Assembly: GCA_030168575.1 (NCBI GenBank) | Contig: CP115555.1 | Span: forward strand, 1,178,001 to 1,242,000 | Origin: Methanomassiliicoccales archaeon LGM-RCC1 | GTDB lineage: Archaea; Thermoplasmatota; Thermoplasmata; Methanomassiliicoccales; Methanomethylophilaceae | Direction: 5' to 3' | Length of the DNA stretch: 64,000 bases | In this document: positions 44,078-53,027 of the stretch, in pieces | Numbering within the stretch: the stretch's first letter is position 1 | Layout of the letters: every line of letters starts with the position of its first letter | Position numbers and translations under genes: made by a program | Notes under the pieces: model-generated | What the model saw: only the letters and a program-made list of their open reading frames with translations | Databases searched by the model: none | What the model was told of the DNA's origin: nothing

Positions 44078-46357
44078 TCAGAAATCGAAGAGGTTGGTCT
44101 GTTTAGGACCATCCTCTTCCACTTTTTTCTTCTCATCTTCAACAGGTTTCTCGTCATCCATCGGGATGTCGAATTCGGCCGCCATCTCATCGAGCATCGC
44201 TTCCTCTTCAGAAGGCGCCATCTTCTCGACGACGAATGTCTTGCCTCCGGCCTGCTCCTTCATCTTGGCAGCGAGCGCAGGACCGATCCTCGGGATGGCT
44301 GCGAGCTCCTCCTCGCTAATCGCAGCGACATCCGATCTGGTGCGGATGCCCTTGTCGAACAGGACCCTGGCCCTGCTCCTTCCGACACCTCTGAACGAGA
44401 CCAGTTCGATGAGTTCCTCTTTCACTCCGTATCTCACGCGGGTCATCAGAGGACGGATCTTCTTCATGGCATCAGGGTTGAACATGTATGCGATCTCGCT
44501 CATGGCGTAGATTATCCAATCCATCATGTCGATCTTGGACCTGATGTCACCGGGACCGATGCCCATGGTCTCGGTCAGGGTGTCCTCGTCCATCTCTTCG
44601 ATCCAATCGTTGATCAGCAGAGCGACCTTCAGGTCGCTGTTCACGAACTCTGGATCGTAATCCTCGATGTCATCGGGATCGACCAGCATCTTGTCCCAAA
44701 TCTCATCCGAGACGGCGTTCAGCCTGTCAAGGTCGGATTTCTTCGGATACATTCCGATGACATCCGGAGTCATGGCCGCCGCAAGGAGGATCTGTATGTT
44801 CTCCGTGTCGTCATTGATGTTCGTGACCGCCTCTCTGAGAATAGATGCTGAAGCAGGGTCGATGTAGAGGTCGGACACACGCTTTCCGAAGGACGTTGCC
44901 CTCAGGACCTCGTTGTGGGACCTGGCCATGTCCTCCTCAATCAGGGACATTACGATGCTGTCCACGACGCCCTCGATGCCGAAGAGCTGTGAGACTGTAC
45001 CGAAGAACGTCTCCTTGAGGAAGTCTATGATTCCTTCGTGACTGTCCGCATCGCCTGTGGCCAGCAATCCGAGCACGTGGCTTCTCAGGACCTTCTCGTT
45101 GAAGAGCTTGGATGTCAGGCGCTCGGTGTCGTGGTCGACGTAGTCCTCCATGAGGTGGTCGAAGTCGGCCTGATTCTTGGCGACCAGGACCGCTTCACCA
45201 TAAGGATCGTAGCCGGGTCTTCCGGCACGACCGCACATCTGCTTGACCTCCATCACTGAGATGGGGGAATTGCCATAGTTCGATTCGTAACGTGAGGTGT
45301 CCCTGACGATGACTCTTCTGGCAGGGAGGTTTATTCCCGCTGCCAGAGTGGGTGTTGCGACTATGCATTTGATGGTTCCGTTGCGGAAGTTATCCTCGAC
45401 GTACTTCCTCTGCTTGTAGGTGAGTCCCGCATTGTGGAATGCGATGCCGCATTTCACGCAGGATGAAAGCTTCCTTCCTGTTGCTGTGGATTCGGAGGAA
45501 TCCCCTTCCAGGACGTAGAGTTCCTGAGGGGTCAGCGTCCTTCCGGCAAGTGCGCTCATGTTCTTGGAGTACTTGACCGCCAGAGCCTCCGTGGATCTCC
45601 TGGAGTTGACGAACACCAGGCTCTGGCCGCCGTCCTGGACGGCCTGCTTGACAAGGCTCCATACTTCTTCTCCGTCAGAGGGCACTTCCCTGGACGTCCT
45701 GTCGTCGAACTTGATCATGCCGTCGTAGTAGACTCCTTCCTTAAGCGGGATGGGTCTCCAATCGCTCTCGACCAGTTTGGCGTGAAGCCATTCCGCAAGG
45801 TCGAACGCATTGGACATCGTGGCGGACAGGGCGATGATCTGGAGATCCCTGTTCCTTCTCATGAACTTGGTCAGTGCGACCTCAAGCGTAGGCCCCCTTC
45901 CGGGGTCGTGTATCATGTGGATCTCATCAGCTATCACAAGGCCGACGCTCTCGATCCACTTGCTCCCGTGGCGTATCATCGAGTCCGCCTTCTCGGACGT
46001 CGCGACTATCACGTCGGCATCCTCCAGACCCTTATCATCCGAATCCAGGTCCCCGGTGCTCATATGCGCCTTTATGCCCAGATGTGAGAACTTGTCGAAA
46101 TCCTCCTTCTTCTCGGAGGCCAGTGCTTTTAACGGCACGATGTAGAGGACCTTCTTCCCCTTCTGGACCATCATCTCCAGAGCGGGGATGTATCCTATGA
46201 GCGACTTTCCGCTCGCCGTAGGTATGGCAGCCACAAGGTTGTGTCCCTATAGCGCTATGGGGATGGCCTGCGCCTGGGGAGGGTGAAGATTGACGAAGCC
46301 TGCCTCCATGAGGGCCTCGGCGACCCTATCGCAGACCTCAAGCTCGTCTACCCTCAT
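44078..46357 (-). CDS. hel308: Hel308-type DNA helicase with in-frame TAG (Pyl) at residue 37
   Basis: The 759-residue superfamily 2 helicase acts in replication-fork repair. The frame from ATG 46357 (MRVDELEVCDRVAEALMEAG) passes the Q-motif LHPPQAQAI, then a TAG at 46247-46249, and immediately GHNLVAAIPTASGKSL with Walker A. Relatives have an acidic or basic residue followed by G-K/H-N at this point. Later motifs are intact: ADEIHMIHD (DExH), the SAT motif (ALSATMSN), TLAAGINLPAR, QMCGRAGRPGYD, and a C-terminal HhH (FRGVGRSRARVLF). Without read-through the protein would lose its Q-motif. It is the last gene of hypA-hypD-unknown-hel308. Confidence 0.92.
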
Positions 46358-46362
46358 TCGGA

Positions 46363-46926
46363 TCACTGCTTGCACAATTCCCTTATGATCTCCTCGATGC
46401 GGTCCGCATTGTCGTTGCCGACGCGCGCACCCTTCCTCTCGAGGTAGATCCAATCCCTCTTCTCGCATTCCTCTTTGAATTCGGGATTGGTGACTGCGAT
46501 GAGCTTGCCCTTGCCGATCTGGTCGGCCTCAAGGAACAGCCTGAAGAGCTCCTTGGGCATGCAGAAGATGACCTTGTCGAAGGCGTTGGCGATGTAGGAG
46601 ACCTGCTCCACGTATCCTTTGTTCTGGTCCACCGCTTTGAATTCCTCAGCGGTGTCCATGGTCTCCTCGTATCCTGTGACCATGTAGTTGCCGGGCACGA
46701 ATCCGTAGCGTGCGCTTATTACACCGTACGAAACGTCGCAGATCTTCCTGTCCTTATCGTCCGTTGCGGTGTCCAAGCGTGCGACCAGGTTCTTGACCTC
46801 GGTCGCCCTTCCCTCGAACATCTCGAATGCCGACAGCAGCTTGCTCTTGTCCTTGAACACCTTGGAGTCGTTGGTGACCACGAGGATGCGCTTGTTCATG
46901 TGGAGGTCCGTCATCAGTTGCGTCAT
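46363..46926 (-). CDS. Hypothetical protein between hypD and hel308
   Basis: The 187-residue product is not recognised. It begins MTQLMTDLHMNKRILVVTNDSKVF; the Met at residue 10 is an alternative start. Alternating strands and helices (RILVVTNDS, KLLSAFEMFEG, KVIFCMPKELFRLFLEA, KLIAVTNPEFKEECEKRD) suggest a Rossmann-like nucleotide- or phosphate-binding domain. The start is one base after the hypD stop and the stop is five bases before the hel308 ATG, so it is in the operon. Three cysteines, none in a metal-like pair. The context gives no clear role. Confidence 0.65.
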   Translation of the reverse strand: MTQLMTDLHMNKRILVVTNDSKVFKDKSKLLSAFEMFEGRATEVKNLVARLDTATDDKDRKICDVSYGVISARYGFVPGNYMVTGYEETMDTAEEFKAVDQNKGYVEQVSYIANAFDKVIFCMPKELFRLFLEADQIGKGKLIAVTNPEFKEECEKRDWIYLERKGARVGNDNADRIEEIIRELCKQ

Positions 46927-46927
46927 G

Positions 46928-48016
46928 TCAAAGCCTCTTGTTTCCTAATCTGTATGCGATGCTGCAGTTACCTTCCGCGGACACCATGCAGGGGCCCATC
47001 GGGTTGGTGGGCTTGCAGACCTTTCCGAACATCGGGCACTGCTCCGATTTGATGAGTCCCCTGAGGACGTCGCCGCACTTGCATCCCTTAGCCTCCGCCT
47101 CGACAGAGGGAGTGGTCTTCAGGATGTCCTCGTGCACCTTGGTGGCGTCGTGGTCCGCGAACTGGGGCTTGAGCGCCAGTGCGGACTTGGGCACGTTGGG
47201 GAATCCCCTCCAGTAGCGGTCCACCGGGGTGAACGTGTCTTCAATCAGCTTCATAGCTATGGGGTTGCCCTCGGTCCTGACAAGCCTTGTGTACTCATTC
47301 TCCACCTCATGCCTTCCGTCCTTGATCTGCTTGCACAGCATGTAGACGGACATCAAAAGGTCGAGGGGTTCGAATCCGGAGACCACCTGAGGCATGTTGT
47401 AGGGCCCTTCCGAGAATGGTTTGAACATCTCAGTTCCCGTGACGACGGCTACGTGTCCGGGCTCGATGAGTCCTTGGATGTTGGTCTCGCCGAGGTCGAA
47501 TATGGTCTTGAGCACAGGGGGGCAGATCCTGTGGCAGCTGTACACGCTGAAGTTCTCGGGGCAGTCGTCCTTGTGGAGGGGGACGCAGGTGGAGGGGGCG
47601 GTTGTCTCGAATCCGACCCCTACGAAGACAAGGGGCTTGTCGGGCTGGTCCCTGGCCATCTGCACGGCATCGTCTATGGAGTAGACGATCCTCACATCGG
47701 CTCCTTCGGACTTCGCCTGGAAGAGCGACCCGATCGTGGTGGGCACCCTCATAAGGTCGCCGAAGGCCGTGACGGTGACGCCGTTCTTGGCTAGCGTGAT
47801 CGCATCCGCTATCTCTTGGCTGGTGGTGACACACACCGGGCATCCAGGCCCCTGAGCGATCTCTATGCCCACGTCGTTCAGCATCTGCTCCAGACCGAAC
47901 CTGACGATGGTGTCCTGGTGCGTTCCGCAGATATGCATGAACTTGGCCTTCACTCCCATGTCCTTGATCCCGTTCAGGATCTTCTTGGCCGTCTCCTCGT
48001 CCCTGTACTTGAACAT
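46928..48016 (-). CDS. hypD: Hydrogenase maturation protein HypD
   Basis: HypD is the iron-sulfur scaffold on which HypC and HypE build the Fe(CN)2CO unit of NiFe hydrogenases. The 362-residue sequence has FMHICGTHQDT, GPGCPVCVT, the central VGVGFETTAPST, and the [4Fe-4S] Cys set in GCKCGDVLRG...CPMFGKVC. ATG 48016 overlaps the hypA stop as TGATG; a longer frame from 48181 would run through hypA. Together with HypA it indicates that this organism makes NiFe hydrogenases. Confidence 0.95.
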   Translation of the reverse strand: MFKYRDEETAKKILNGIKDMGVKAKFMHICGTHQDTIVRFGLEQMLNDVGIEIAQGPGCPVCVTTSQEIADAITLAKNGVTVTAFGDLMRVPTTIGSLFQAKSEGADVRIVYSIDDAVQMARDQPDKPLVFVGVGFETTAPSTCVPLHKDDCPENFSVYSCHRICPPVLKTIFDLGETNIQGLIEPGHVAVVTGTEMFKPFSEGPYNMPQVVSGFEPLDLLMSVYMLCKQIKDGRHEVENEYTRLVRTEGNPIAMKLIEDTFTPVDRYWRGFPNVPKSALALKPQFADHDATKVHEDILKTTPSVEAEAKGCKCGDVLRGLIKSEQCPMFGKVCKPTNPMGPCMVSAEGNCSIAYRLGNKRL

Positions 48017-48396
48017 CACTCTGCCTCCTCGATGTCCATGCATTTCACTATGCATGACTGTCCCTTTATGACATCCACCGCACCGCCGCATTCGGGGCAT
48101 GCAAGGACCGGGATTGAATGAGAATCGAAATCCGGGTCCGTGAGCACCTTGGCTGGGCCGGTGAAGCCGCATGATTTGCATTTCAGTTCGATAGGCTCGT
48201 GCTCCACAATGAACTCCGAACCCTCAAGGATCGTCCCGCGGGTCACGATCTCGTATGCGAAGCTCATCTGCTCCTCACCGAGGTTGGTGAGGTCTCCGAT
48301 TATCACGGTGACGCTATTGACCTTTGTCACCTTGTATTTCTGGAGTTCCTTGATGATCGCATCGACCAGTGTGGCTACGACTGAAACCTCGTGCAT
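48016..48396 (-). CDS. hypA: Hydrogenase nickel insertion protein HypA
   Basis: The 126-residue protein carries the N-terminal MHE nickel site and a zinc loop with two CxxC pairs (CKSCGF and CPECGG), as in all HypA. It hands nickel to hydrogenase. A TATA-like TTATATGC sits about 25-32 bases before the ATG, suggesting a promoter and a short leader. It leads the operon with hypD. nikR is 4.6 kb away on the other strand. Confidence 0.93.
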   Translation of the reverse strand: MHEVSVVATLVDAIIKELQKYKVTKVNSVTVIIGDLTNLGEEQMSFAYEIVTRGTILEGSEFIVEHEPIELKCKSCGFTGPAKVLTDPDFDSHSIPVLACPECGGAVDVIKGQSCIVKCMDIEEAE

Positions 48397-48505
48397 CTAA
48401 GTCGGTTATAGCTGGGGAGCATATAAGTTGATGGCCCACAGAAGCGGGATTACTCAAGGTATGCCTATGAGGCAACGAATGATGTCGCTGATGTTCTGAC
48501 AAGCA

Positions 48506-49171
48506 TCATTTCTTGACCGATTTTCCGTGCTTGCAGTATTTGATGACCTTGCACCTCTCGCAGTGCGGATGGTTCGGAAGGCACACCACCTGGCCGTGCC
48601 TGACCATGTACCTGTTGATATCCGACCAGCGTTCCCTTGGAGTGATGTCCATGAGGGCGAATTCAGTCTCCTCGGGATTCTTCGTATCCACAAGCCCCAT
48701 GAGGTTCGAGATCCTGTGCACATGCGTGTCCACGCAGATAGACGGGATGTCCATGGCATAAGACCTCACACATGCAGCCGTCTTCCTTCCTACCATCGGC
48801 AGTTTCATCATCTCGTCGGTGTCGGAGGGCACGACGCAGTCGTACTCGTCCCTGAGAATCTTGCAGCATTCAACGATCGCGGTCCCTTTCTGCCTGGGGA
48901 ATCCGGCAGAGTGGACTAGCTGTATGACGTCCTCCACATCGGCATCCGCGATCTCCTCCACGGAATCATACTTGTGGAAGAGATTATCCGATGCCTTCCT
49001 GGTGTTGTCGTCCTTGGTGCGCTGGGAGAGGATCGTGGCGATCAGCACATGGAACGGATCGCACGGCCACTCGGGATTCAGTCCTTCTGAGTTCCTTCCG
49101 GGATAGGCTCCCTTGTTGTAGTCCTGCGACAGTATGTCCAGTATCTCGCTCACTTTGTTCTTTCCAGCCAT
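48506..49171 (-). CDS. nth: Endonuclease III
   Basis: The 221-residue base-excision repair glycosylase/AP lyase has the HhH with catalytic Lys in LPMVGRKTAACV, the catalytic Asp in CVDTHVHRISN and a C-terminal [4Fe-4S] loop (CLPNHPHCERCKVIKYC). It removes oxidised pyrimidines. Its ATG lies within the folC coding region (22-base overlap), so it is translated from the same transcript. Confidence 0.94.
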   Translation of the reverse strand: MAGKNKVSEILDILSQDYNKGAYPGRNSEGLNPEWPCDPFHVLIATILSQRTKDDNTRKASDNLFHKYDSVEEIADADVEDVIQLVHSAGFPRQKGTAIVECCKILRDEYDCVVPSDTDEMMKLPMVGRKTAACVRSYAMDIPSICVDTHVHRISNLMGLVDTKNPEETEFALMDITPRERWSDINRYMVRHGQVVCLPNHPHCERCKVIKYCKHGKSVKK

Positions 49172-50397
49172 CTAAGACAGTCCTCCGCGGTCCTGAAGGA
49201 ACCCGTCACCAGAATGGTTCCTCCGTCATTAATTGCTTGCTCCACAGCATCTCCTACGGTCTGACAGACCGTCACATCGCTGTGGTGCCTTCTGTAAATC
49301 GATCCAAGATGATCCTTGTCCGCCGCTCTTGGGGAATTCGGTGAGGATACGTAGATCTTCGATGCTATCGGAGACAGCAACTCCGCCACACCGTCCAGGT
49401 CCTTGTCGCTGAGCATCGCTGAGACAAGGATGACCTTGCCGTAGATCTGTTCTATGTCATCCCTAAGGCACTCCGCTCCTTTCTTGGTATGGGTGACATC
49501 GAGGATTATCGGCAATCCTTCCAGCTTCTGCATCCTCGCGGGCCAGCAGGCGCAGTCCAGACCTATTGGGACGAAATGCATGATCCTGCTGTAATCCTTA
49601 AGCGAGCGCACCGCTTCGATCGCCAGAGCGGCATTGCGGCCCTGGAATCTTCCAGGCAGACCGACGCGATAGTTGCTTTCGCAGTAGCGCATAATGATGT
49701 GGTCCGATGCGTTCTCGAGGACTTCAACTTCCTCGGGGTCGATGACCGTGAGGGAGCATCCGAGCCTCTCCGAGTTCTCGGTGATTACGTCAAGAGCCTT
49801 TCCTGTGTTGATTGTGACGCAGGGAATGTCGGGCTTCATGATGCCTGCCTTCTCGGATGCGATCTCCTCGAGAGTGGAACCCAGATATCTGGTGTGCTCC
49901 ATGCTGATGTTGTTGATCACAGTGACCTCCGGCTCCACCAGATTGGTGCAGTCGAGCCTGCCTCCCATGCCGACCTCGACGATAGCGATGTCCACTCCCT
50001 CTTCACGGAATGCCGTGAGGGCACATGCGGTCAGGGCCTCGAAGTTGGTGCATTGGCATCCGGATCCTTCGGATGCCCTTTTGACCTTGGACAGGCAATC
50101 TTCCAGGAGATCATCGGAGATATCATCTCCGTCAATGCGGATGCATTCGTTGACCTTCAGAATATGAGGTGATGTGAACATCCCCACTCTGTAACCAGAA
50201 GCGATGAGGATCGATTCAAGCATGCAGCAAACAGAACCCTTGCCGTCGCTGCCCGCAACGTGTATGGTCCTAAGGCCCTTCTGCGGATCATTAAGTGCTC
50301 CCAGCAGGGCTGTGATGCTCTCAAGTCCGGGCTTTATCCCGCGGACGTTGAGTCCATCCAACCATTCGACGTTCGGACCGCTCATGCTCAACCCCAT
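49150..50397 (-). CDS. folC: Folylpolyglutamate synthase / dihydrofolate synthase-like Mur ligase
   Basis: The 415-residue ATP-dependent ligase of the Mur family has the P-loop HVAGSDGKGSV, TSPHILKVNECIR, VEVGMGGRLDCTN and ISMEHTRYLG, all typical of FolC. In an archaeon the substrate may be tetrahydrofolate or another pterin such as tetrahydromethanopterin or coenzyme F420-like glutamylation targets; the sequence cannot decide. ATG 50385 is an alternative start four residues in. It overlaps nth downstream and diverges from the ATP-grasp pair. Confidence 0.85.
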   Translation of the reverse strand: MGLSMSGPNVEWLDGLNVRGIKPGLESITALLGALNDPQKGLRTIHVAGSDGKGSVCCMLESILIASGYRVGMFTSPHILKVNECIRIDGDDISDDLLEDCLSKVKRASEGSGCQCTNFEALTACALTAFREEGVDIAIVEVGMGGRLDCTNLVEPEVTVINNISMEHTRYLGSTLEEIASEKAGIMKPDIPCVTINTGKALDVITENSERLGCSLTVIDPEEVEVLENASDHIIMRYCESNYRVGLPGRFQGRNAALAIEAVRSLKDYSRIMHFVPIGLDCACWPARMQKLEGLPIILDVTHTKKGAECLRDDIEQIYGKVILVSAMLSDKDLDGVAELLSPIASKIYVSSPNSPRAADKDHLGSIYRRHHSDVTVCQTVGDAVEQAINDGGTILVTGSFRTAEDCLRWLERTK

Positions 50398-50438
50398 AGA
50401 AGGTAGTCATAAAAACATGAGCGTCCCTTCGACAATCG

Positions 50439-51299
50439 ATGAGAGGAGCTGTAGTCATCAACGGGCACCTTTGCAACGATTCCTTCAGGGAACCTGCCGA
50501 TATGATCGTCCAGGCAGGATCAAGGGCGGGCATCCCGATAGAGGTCTTCCACAACACCGATCTGACCGTTCCCATTGGGGATGAGGAGGCGTTCCATGAG
50601 AAGCTCGGCGATTGCGATTTCGTCGTATTCTGGGACAAGGATGTGAAGCTCGCCAAGAACCTGGAGGTGTGCGGATATCCGGTGTTCAACTGCTCTGAGT
50701 GCATCAGGGTATGCGACGATAAGTCCCTCACCCATCTCACATTGGCAGATTACGGCATCCCGTCCATCAGGACTCTGGCCTCCCCGATGACTTTCGGACA
50801 GCCCCTCGGGGATTGGGTGAAGACCGCCCAGGACATCCTCGGCTATCCGATGGTCGTCAAGGATTGTTTCGGCTCCTTCGGGGAGCAGGTGAGGCTCATC
50901 GTCGATGAGACCGACCTAATGAACGAATCATCGGATCCAGTTCCGAAGATCTTCCAGGAGTACATCGAATGCGATGCCGAGGACATAAGGATAGAGGTCG
51001 TCGGAGAGAAGGTTGTCGCATCAGTCAAGCGCAAGGCCGCAGAGGGTGATTTCAGGGCCAACGCCAGCAACGGAGGCACCATGACCAAGTACGTCCCGAC
51101 GGAGGAGGAAGCGATCCTCGCAATAGATGCTGCAGCGGCGGTCCAGGCGGACTTCGCCGGAGTGGACATCATCAATTCGCCGGAAGGCCCAGTTGTATGC
51201 GAGGTGAACTCCAACGCTCACATCACTAATCTGAAGAACGCTACCGGCATCGACGTCTCCGACCACATCATCAGGCATATAGTCAACCTCATACAGTGA
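50439..51299 (+). CDS. RimK-like ATP-grasp ligase A
   Basis: The 286-residue protein has a pre-ATP-grasp domain (about 1-95), then the ATP-grasp core: DKSLTHLTLADYGIP, MVVKDCFGSFGEQVRLI (with the nucleotide-binding Lys and the flexible loop), DIRIEVVGEKVVASVKR, FRANASNGGT and the metal-binding end VCEVNSNAHI. This pattern is that of the RimK/LysX group, which joins a carboxylate to an amine through an acyl phosphate. The substrate is unknown. Five bases separate its stop from the second ATP-grasp gene, so they probably act together. Confidence 0.8.
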   Translation: MRGAVVINGHLCNDSFREPADMIVQAGSRAGIPIEVFHNTDLTVPIGDEEAFHEKLGDCDFVVFWDKDVKLAKNLEVCGYPVFNCSECIRVCDDKSLTHLTLADYGIPSIRTLASPMTFGQPLGDWVKTAQDILGYPMVVKDCFGSFGEQVRLIVDETDLMNESSDPVPKIFQEYIECDAEDIRIEVVGEKVVASVKRKAAEGDFRANASNGGTMTKYVPTEEEAILAIDAAAAVQADFAGVDIINSPEGPVVCEVNSNAHITNLKNATGIDVSDHIIRHIVNLIQ

Positions 51300-51303
51300 T
51301 ACT

Positions 51304-52098
51304 TTGAGATGCTGGATTCTCTATGACAGGACGGACCTGGAGTCCAATACGTTCTTCGCCGAACGTCTAAGGGATTGCGGCAACGAGCTGGGCATGGATT
51401 GTTCTATCGTTACCACTGATACCATGGACATCGAGGACGCTCCCGAGATAGTCATCTCGCGCATAAGGGACAGCGATCTCGTCTCACAGCTGGAGGATTA
51501 CGGGAGCACCGTGTTCAACAAATCCTCTGTCTGCAGGATATGCAACGACAAGTCATTCACATACTCCTTCGTGAAGAGCCTGGGGATACCGATCCTTCCT
51601 TTCTCGTTCCCTGGGCAGCAGCTTCCGCCAGGTCCTCCTTGGGTGGTCAAATCATGTATAGGCCACGGAGGGTCCGAGGTCTTCAAGGCTGAGAACGAGA
51701 AGGAAGTATCCGAATACTGCGACAGACTGGACGGAAGGAAGCCCATAGTCCAGCAATTCGCATCATCCCCTGGCAGGGATCTGCGCGTCTATGTCCTCGG
51801 AGGCAGGATAATCGCATCGGTCATGCGCTCGTCTGATTCGGATTTCAGGGCCAATTTCAAGCTTGGCGGGAAGGCAGAACTGGTCGAGCCTCCAGCAGAG
51901 GTCGTCGATATTGTGAGAAGGATAGTCCCCGAACTCATGGCCGATTTCATCGGCATAGACTTCGTGTCCGGGGACGGTAAGGTTTACCTGAACGAGATTG
52001 AGGATGTGGTGGGCACCAGGATGCTCTACTCGCTCACGGATCTCGATCCGGCGAGGATGTACATGGAGTACGTCGCTCACTCGAAGATGTCCTTGTAA
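51304..52098 (+). CDS. RimK-like ATP-grasp ligase B (TTG start)
   Basis: The 264-residue protein is a divergent relative of the preceding ligase: NDKSFTYSFVKSLGIP, WVVKSCIGHGGSEVF, DLRVYVLGGRIIASVMR, FRANFKLGG and the metal end YLNEIEDVVG. In the last motif the usual N-x-N is replaced by N-x-I, with Glu retained. The start is TTG (MRCWILYDRTDLESN) just behind the first gene; no ATG or GTG exists in frame before the conserved region. The ends overlap: its last 22 bases are shared with the convergent AsnB-like gene. Substrate unknown. Confidence 0.78.
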   Translation: MRCWILYDRTDLESNTFFAERLRDCGNELGMDCSIVTTDTMDIEDAPEIVISRIRDSDLVSQLEDYGSTVFNKSSVCRICNDKSFTYSFVKSLGIPILPFSFPGQQLPPGPPWVVKSCIGHGGSEVFKAENEKEVSEYCDRLDGRKPIVQQFASSPGRDLRVYVLGGRIIASVMRSSDSDFRANFKLGGKAELVEPPAEVVDIVRRIVPELMADFIGIDFVSGDGKVYLNEIEDVVGTRMLYSLTDLDPARMYMEYVAHSKMSL

Positions 52099-52871
52099 AT
52101 GCTGTCGACGAGCTCCGCGTAGGTCATGCCCTTGTTCTCGGCCACCTTGCGGACGAGGTCCATGGTTCCGGATCCGTACTGGGCCGCCTTCTTCTTCTTT
52201 TCAGCGATGAAGGGGTATCCGAGGTTGGTTGCAACCTGCCTGAGGAGTATCTTCCTGTGATCCGCATCGGCGGGCTTCAGCTCGTTGAGGTCCAGTGCGT
52301 TGACCTGCATGGTGACGATGGAATCCATGTAGGGGTACAGGACCTTCCTTCCGAAGTGGTCAGCGACCTTGGTCTCGTGAGGGATGGTAGAGGAAATGAG
52401 CTTTCCTAGGTCCGCCTTCCTCATCCTGTCCAGCTCATCGATGGAGAGTCCGATGTACTTCGAGTATCCGGCGAAGAGCTCGTCAGATCCCTGTCCGCTC
52501 AGCACGTACTTCTCGCGGACGGTCCTGCATACGAAGAACAGCGGGAGCTCGAACGAGAGGGTAAGAGGGCTGGAGGTCCCGGTAATCGAGATCATCTCCC
52601 TGAGCCTGGCCTCGATGTTATCCTCGGTGAGGGGGATGTGAAGCCAGGGTAGGCCGAGCCTCTCTGACATCTCCTGTGCCATGACCACGTCGTATGACTG
52701 GTCCTTACCGGACGTGTACAGGGTCACGGATCTTGCGTACTCTTTCGCTATCGCGGCCACGAGGCCGGAGTCCAATCCTCCGGAGAATGCCACAGCGATG
52801 TCCTCGCCCTGGACTTGGCTCTTGATTGCCGAAACGAGCGCGTTCTGGAGATTGTCGATTTCAACGGACAT
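52077..52871 (-). CDS. Asparagine-synthase-like ATP pyrophosphatase (no glutaminase domain)
   Basis: The 264-residue paralogue of the protein at 13365 keeps the PP-loop SGGLDSG, LSGQGSDELFAGYSKY and the C-terminal EKKKKAAQYGSGTMDLVRK. It has no glutaminase domain and no RelB-like tail. It should adenylate a carboxylate and transfer an amine. It converges on the ATP-grasp pair with overlapping ends, so the three genes are inherited together although on opposite strands. ATG 52871 is used; a longer frame to 52934 adds an unconserved leader. It lies upstream of nikR in the divergent direction. Confidence 0.78.
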   Translation of the reverse strand: MSVEIDNLQNALVSAIKSQVQGEDIAVAFSGGLDSGLVAAIAKEYARSVTLYTSGKDQSYDVVMAQEMSERLGLPWLHIPLTEDNIEARLREMISITGTSSPLTLSFELPLFFVCRTVREKYVLSGQGSDELFAGYSKYIGLSIDELDRMRKADLGKLISSTIPHETKVADHFGRKVLYPYMDSIVTMQVNALDLNELKPADADHRKILLRQVATNLGYPFIAEKKKKAAQYGSGTMDLVRKVAENKGMTYAELVDSIYKDIFE

Positions 52872-52956
52872 GTGACTGTGATTGCTGAATGACCTTAAAT
52901 AACGTGCCATGCGGGACCAGAGAATCTGACACATAGTCCGTCATGAATATCGAACC

Positions 52957-53010
52957 AGTGTTATCGTAAACGCTGTTTTTTACGCTATCAGTAACACTAT
53001 TTATATTTAG
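52957..53010 (+). promoter_or_regulatory. nikR promoter with palindromic operator
   Basis: AGTGTTA (52957-52963) and TAACACT (52992-52998) are inverted, and inside them CGTAAA (52965-52970) and TTTACG (52979-52984) are inverted too. A TATA-like ATTTATATTTAG (52999-53010) follows, and the nikR ATG is 18 bases further, implying a leaderless transcript. GTGTTA...TAACAC half-sites resemble the NikR recognition sequence reported for other prokaryotes, though the spacing here is longer. Confidence 0.55.
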
Positions 53011-53027
53011 AAATAATAACAAAACTC

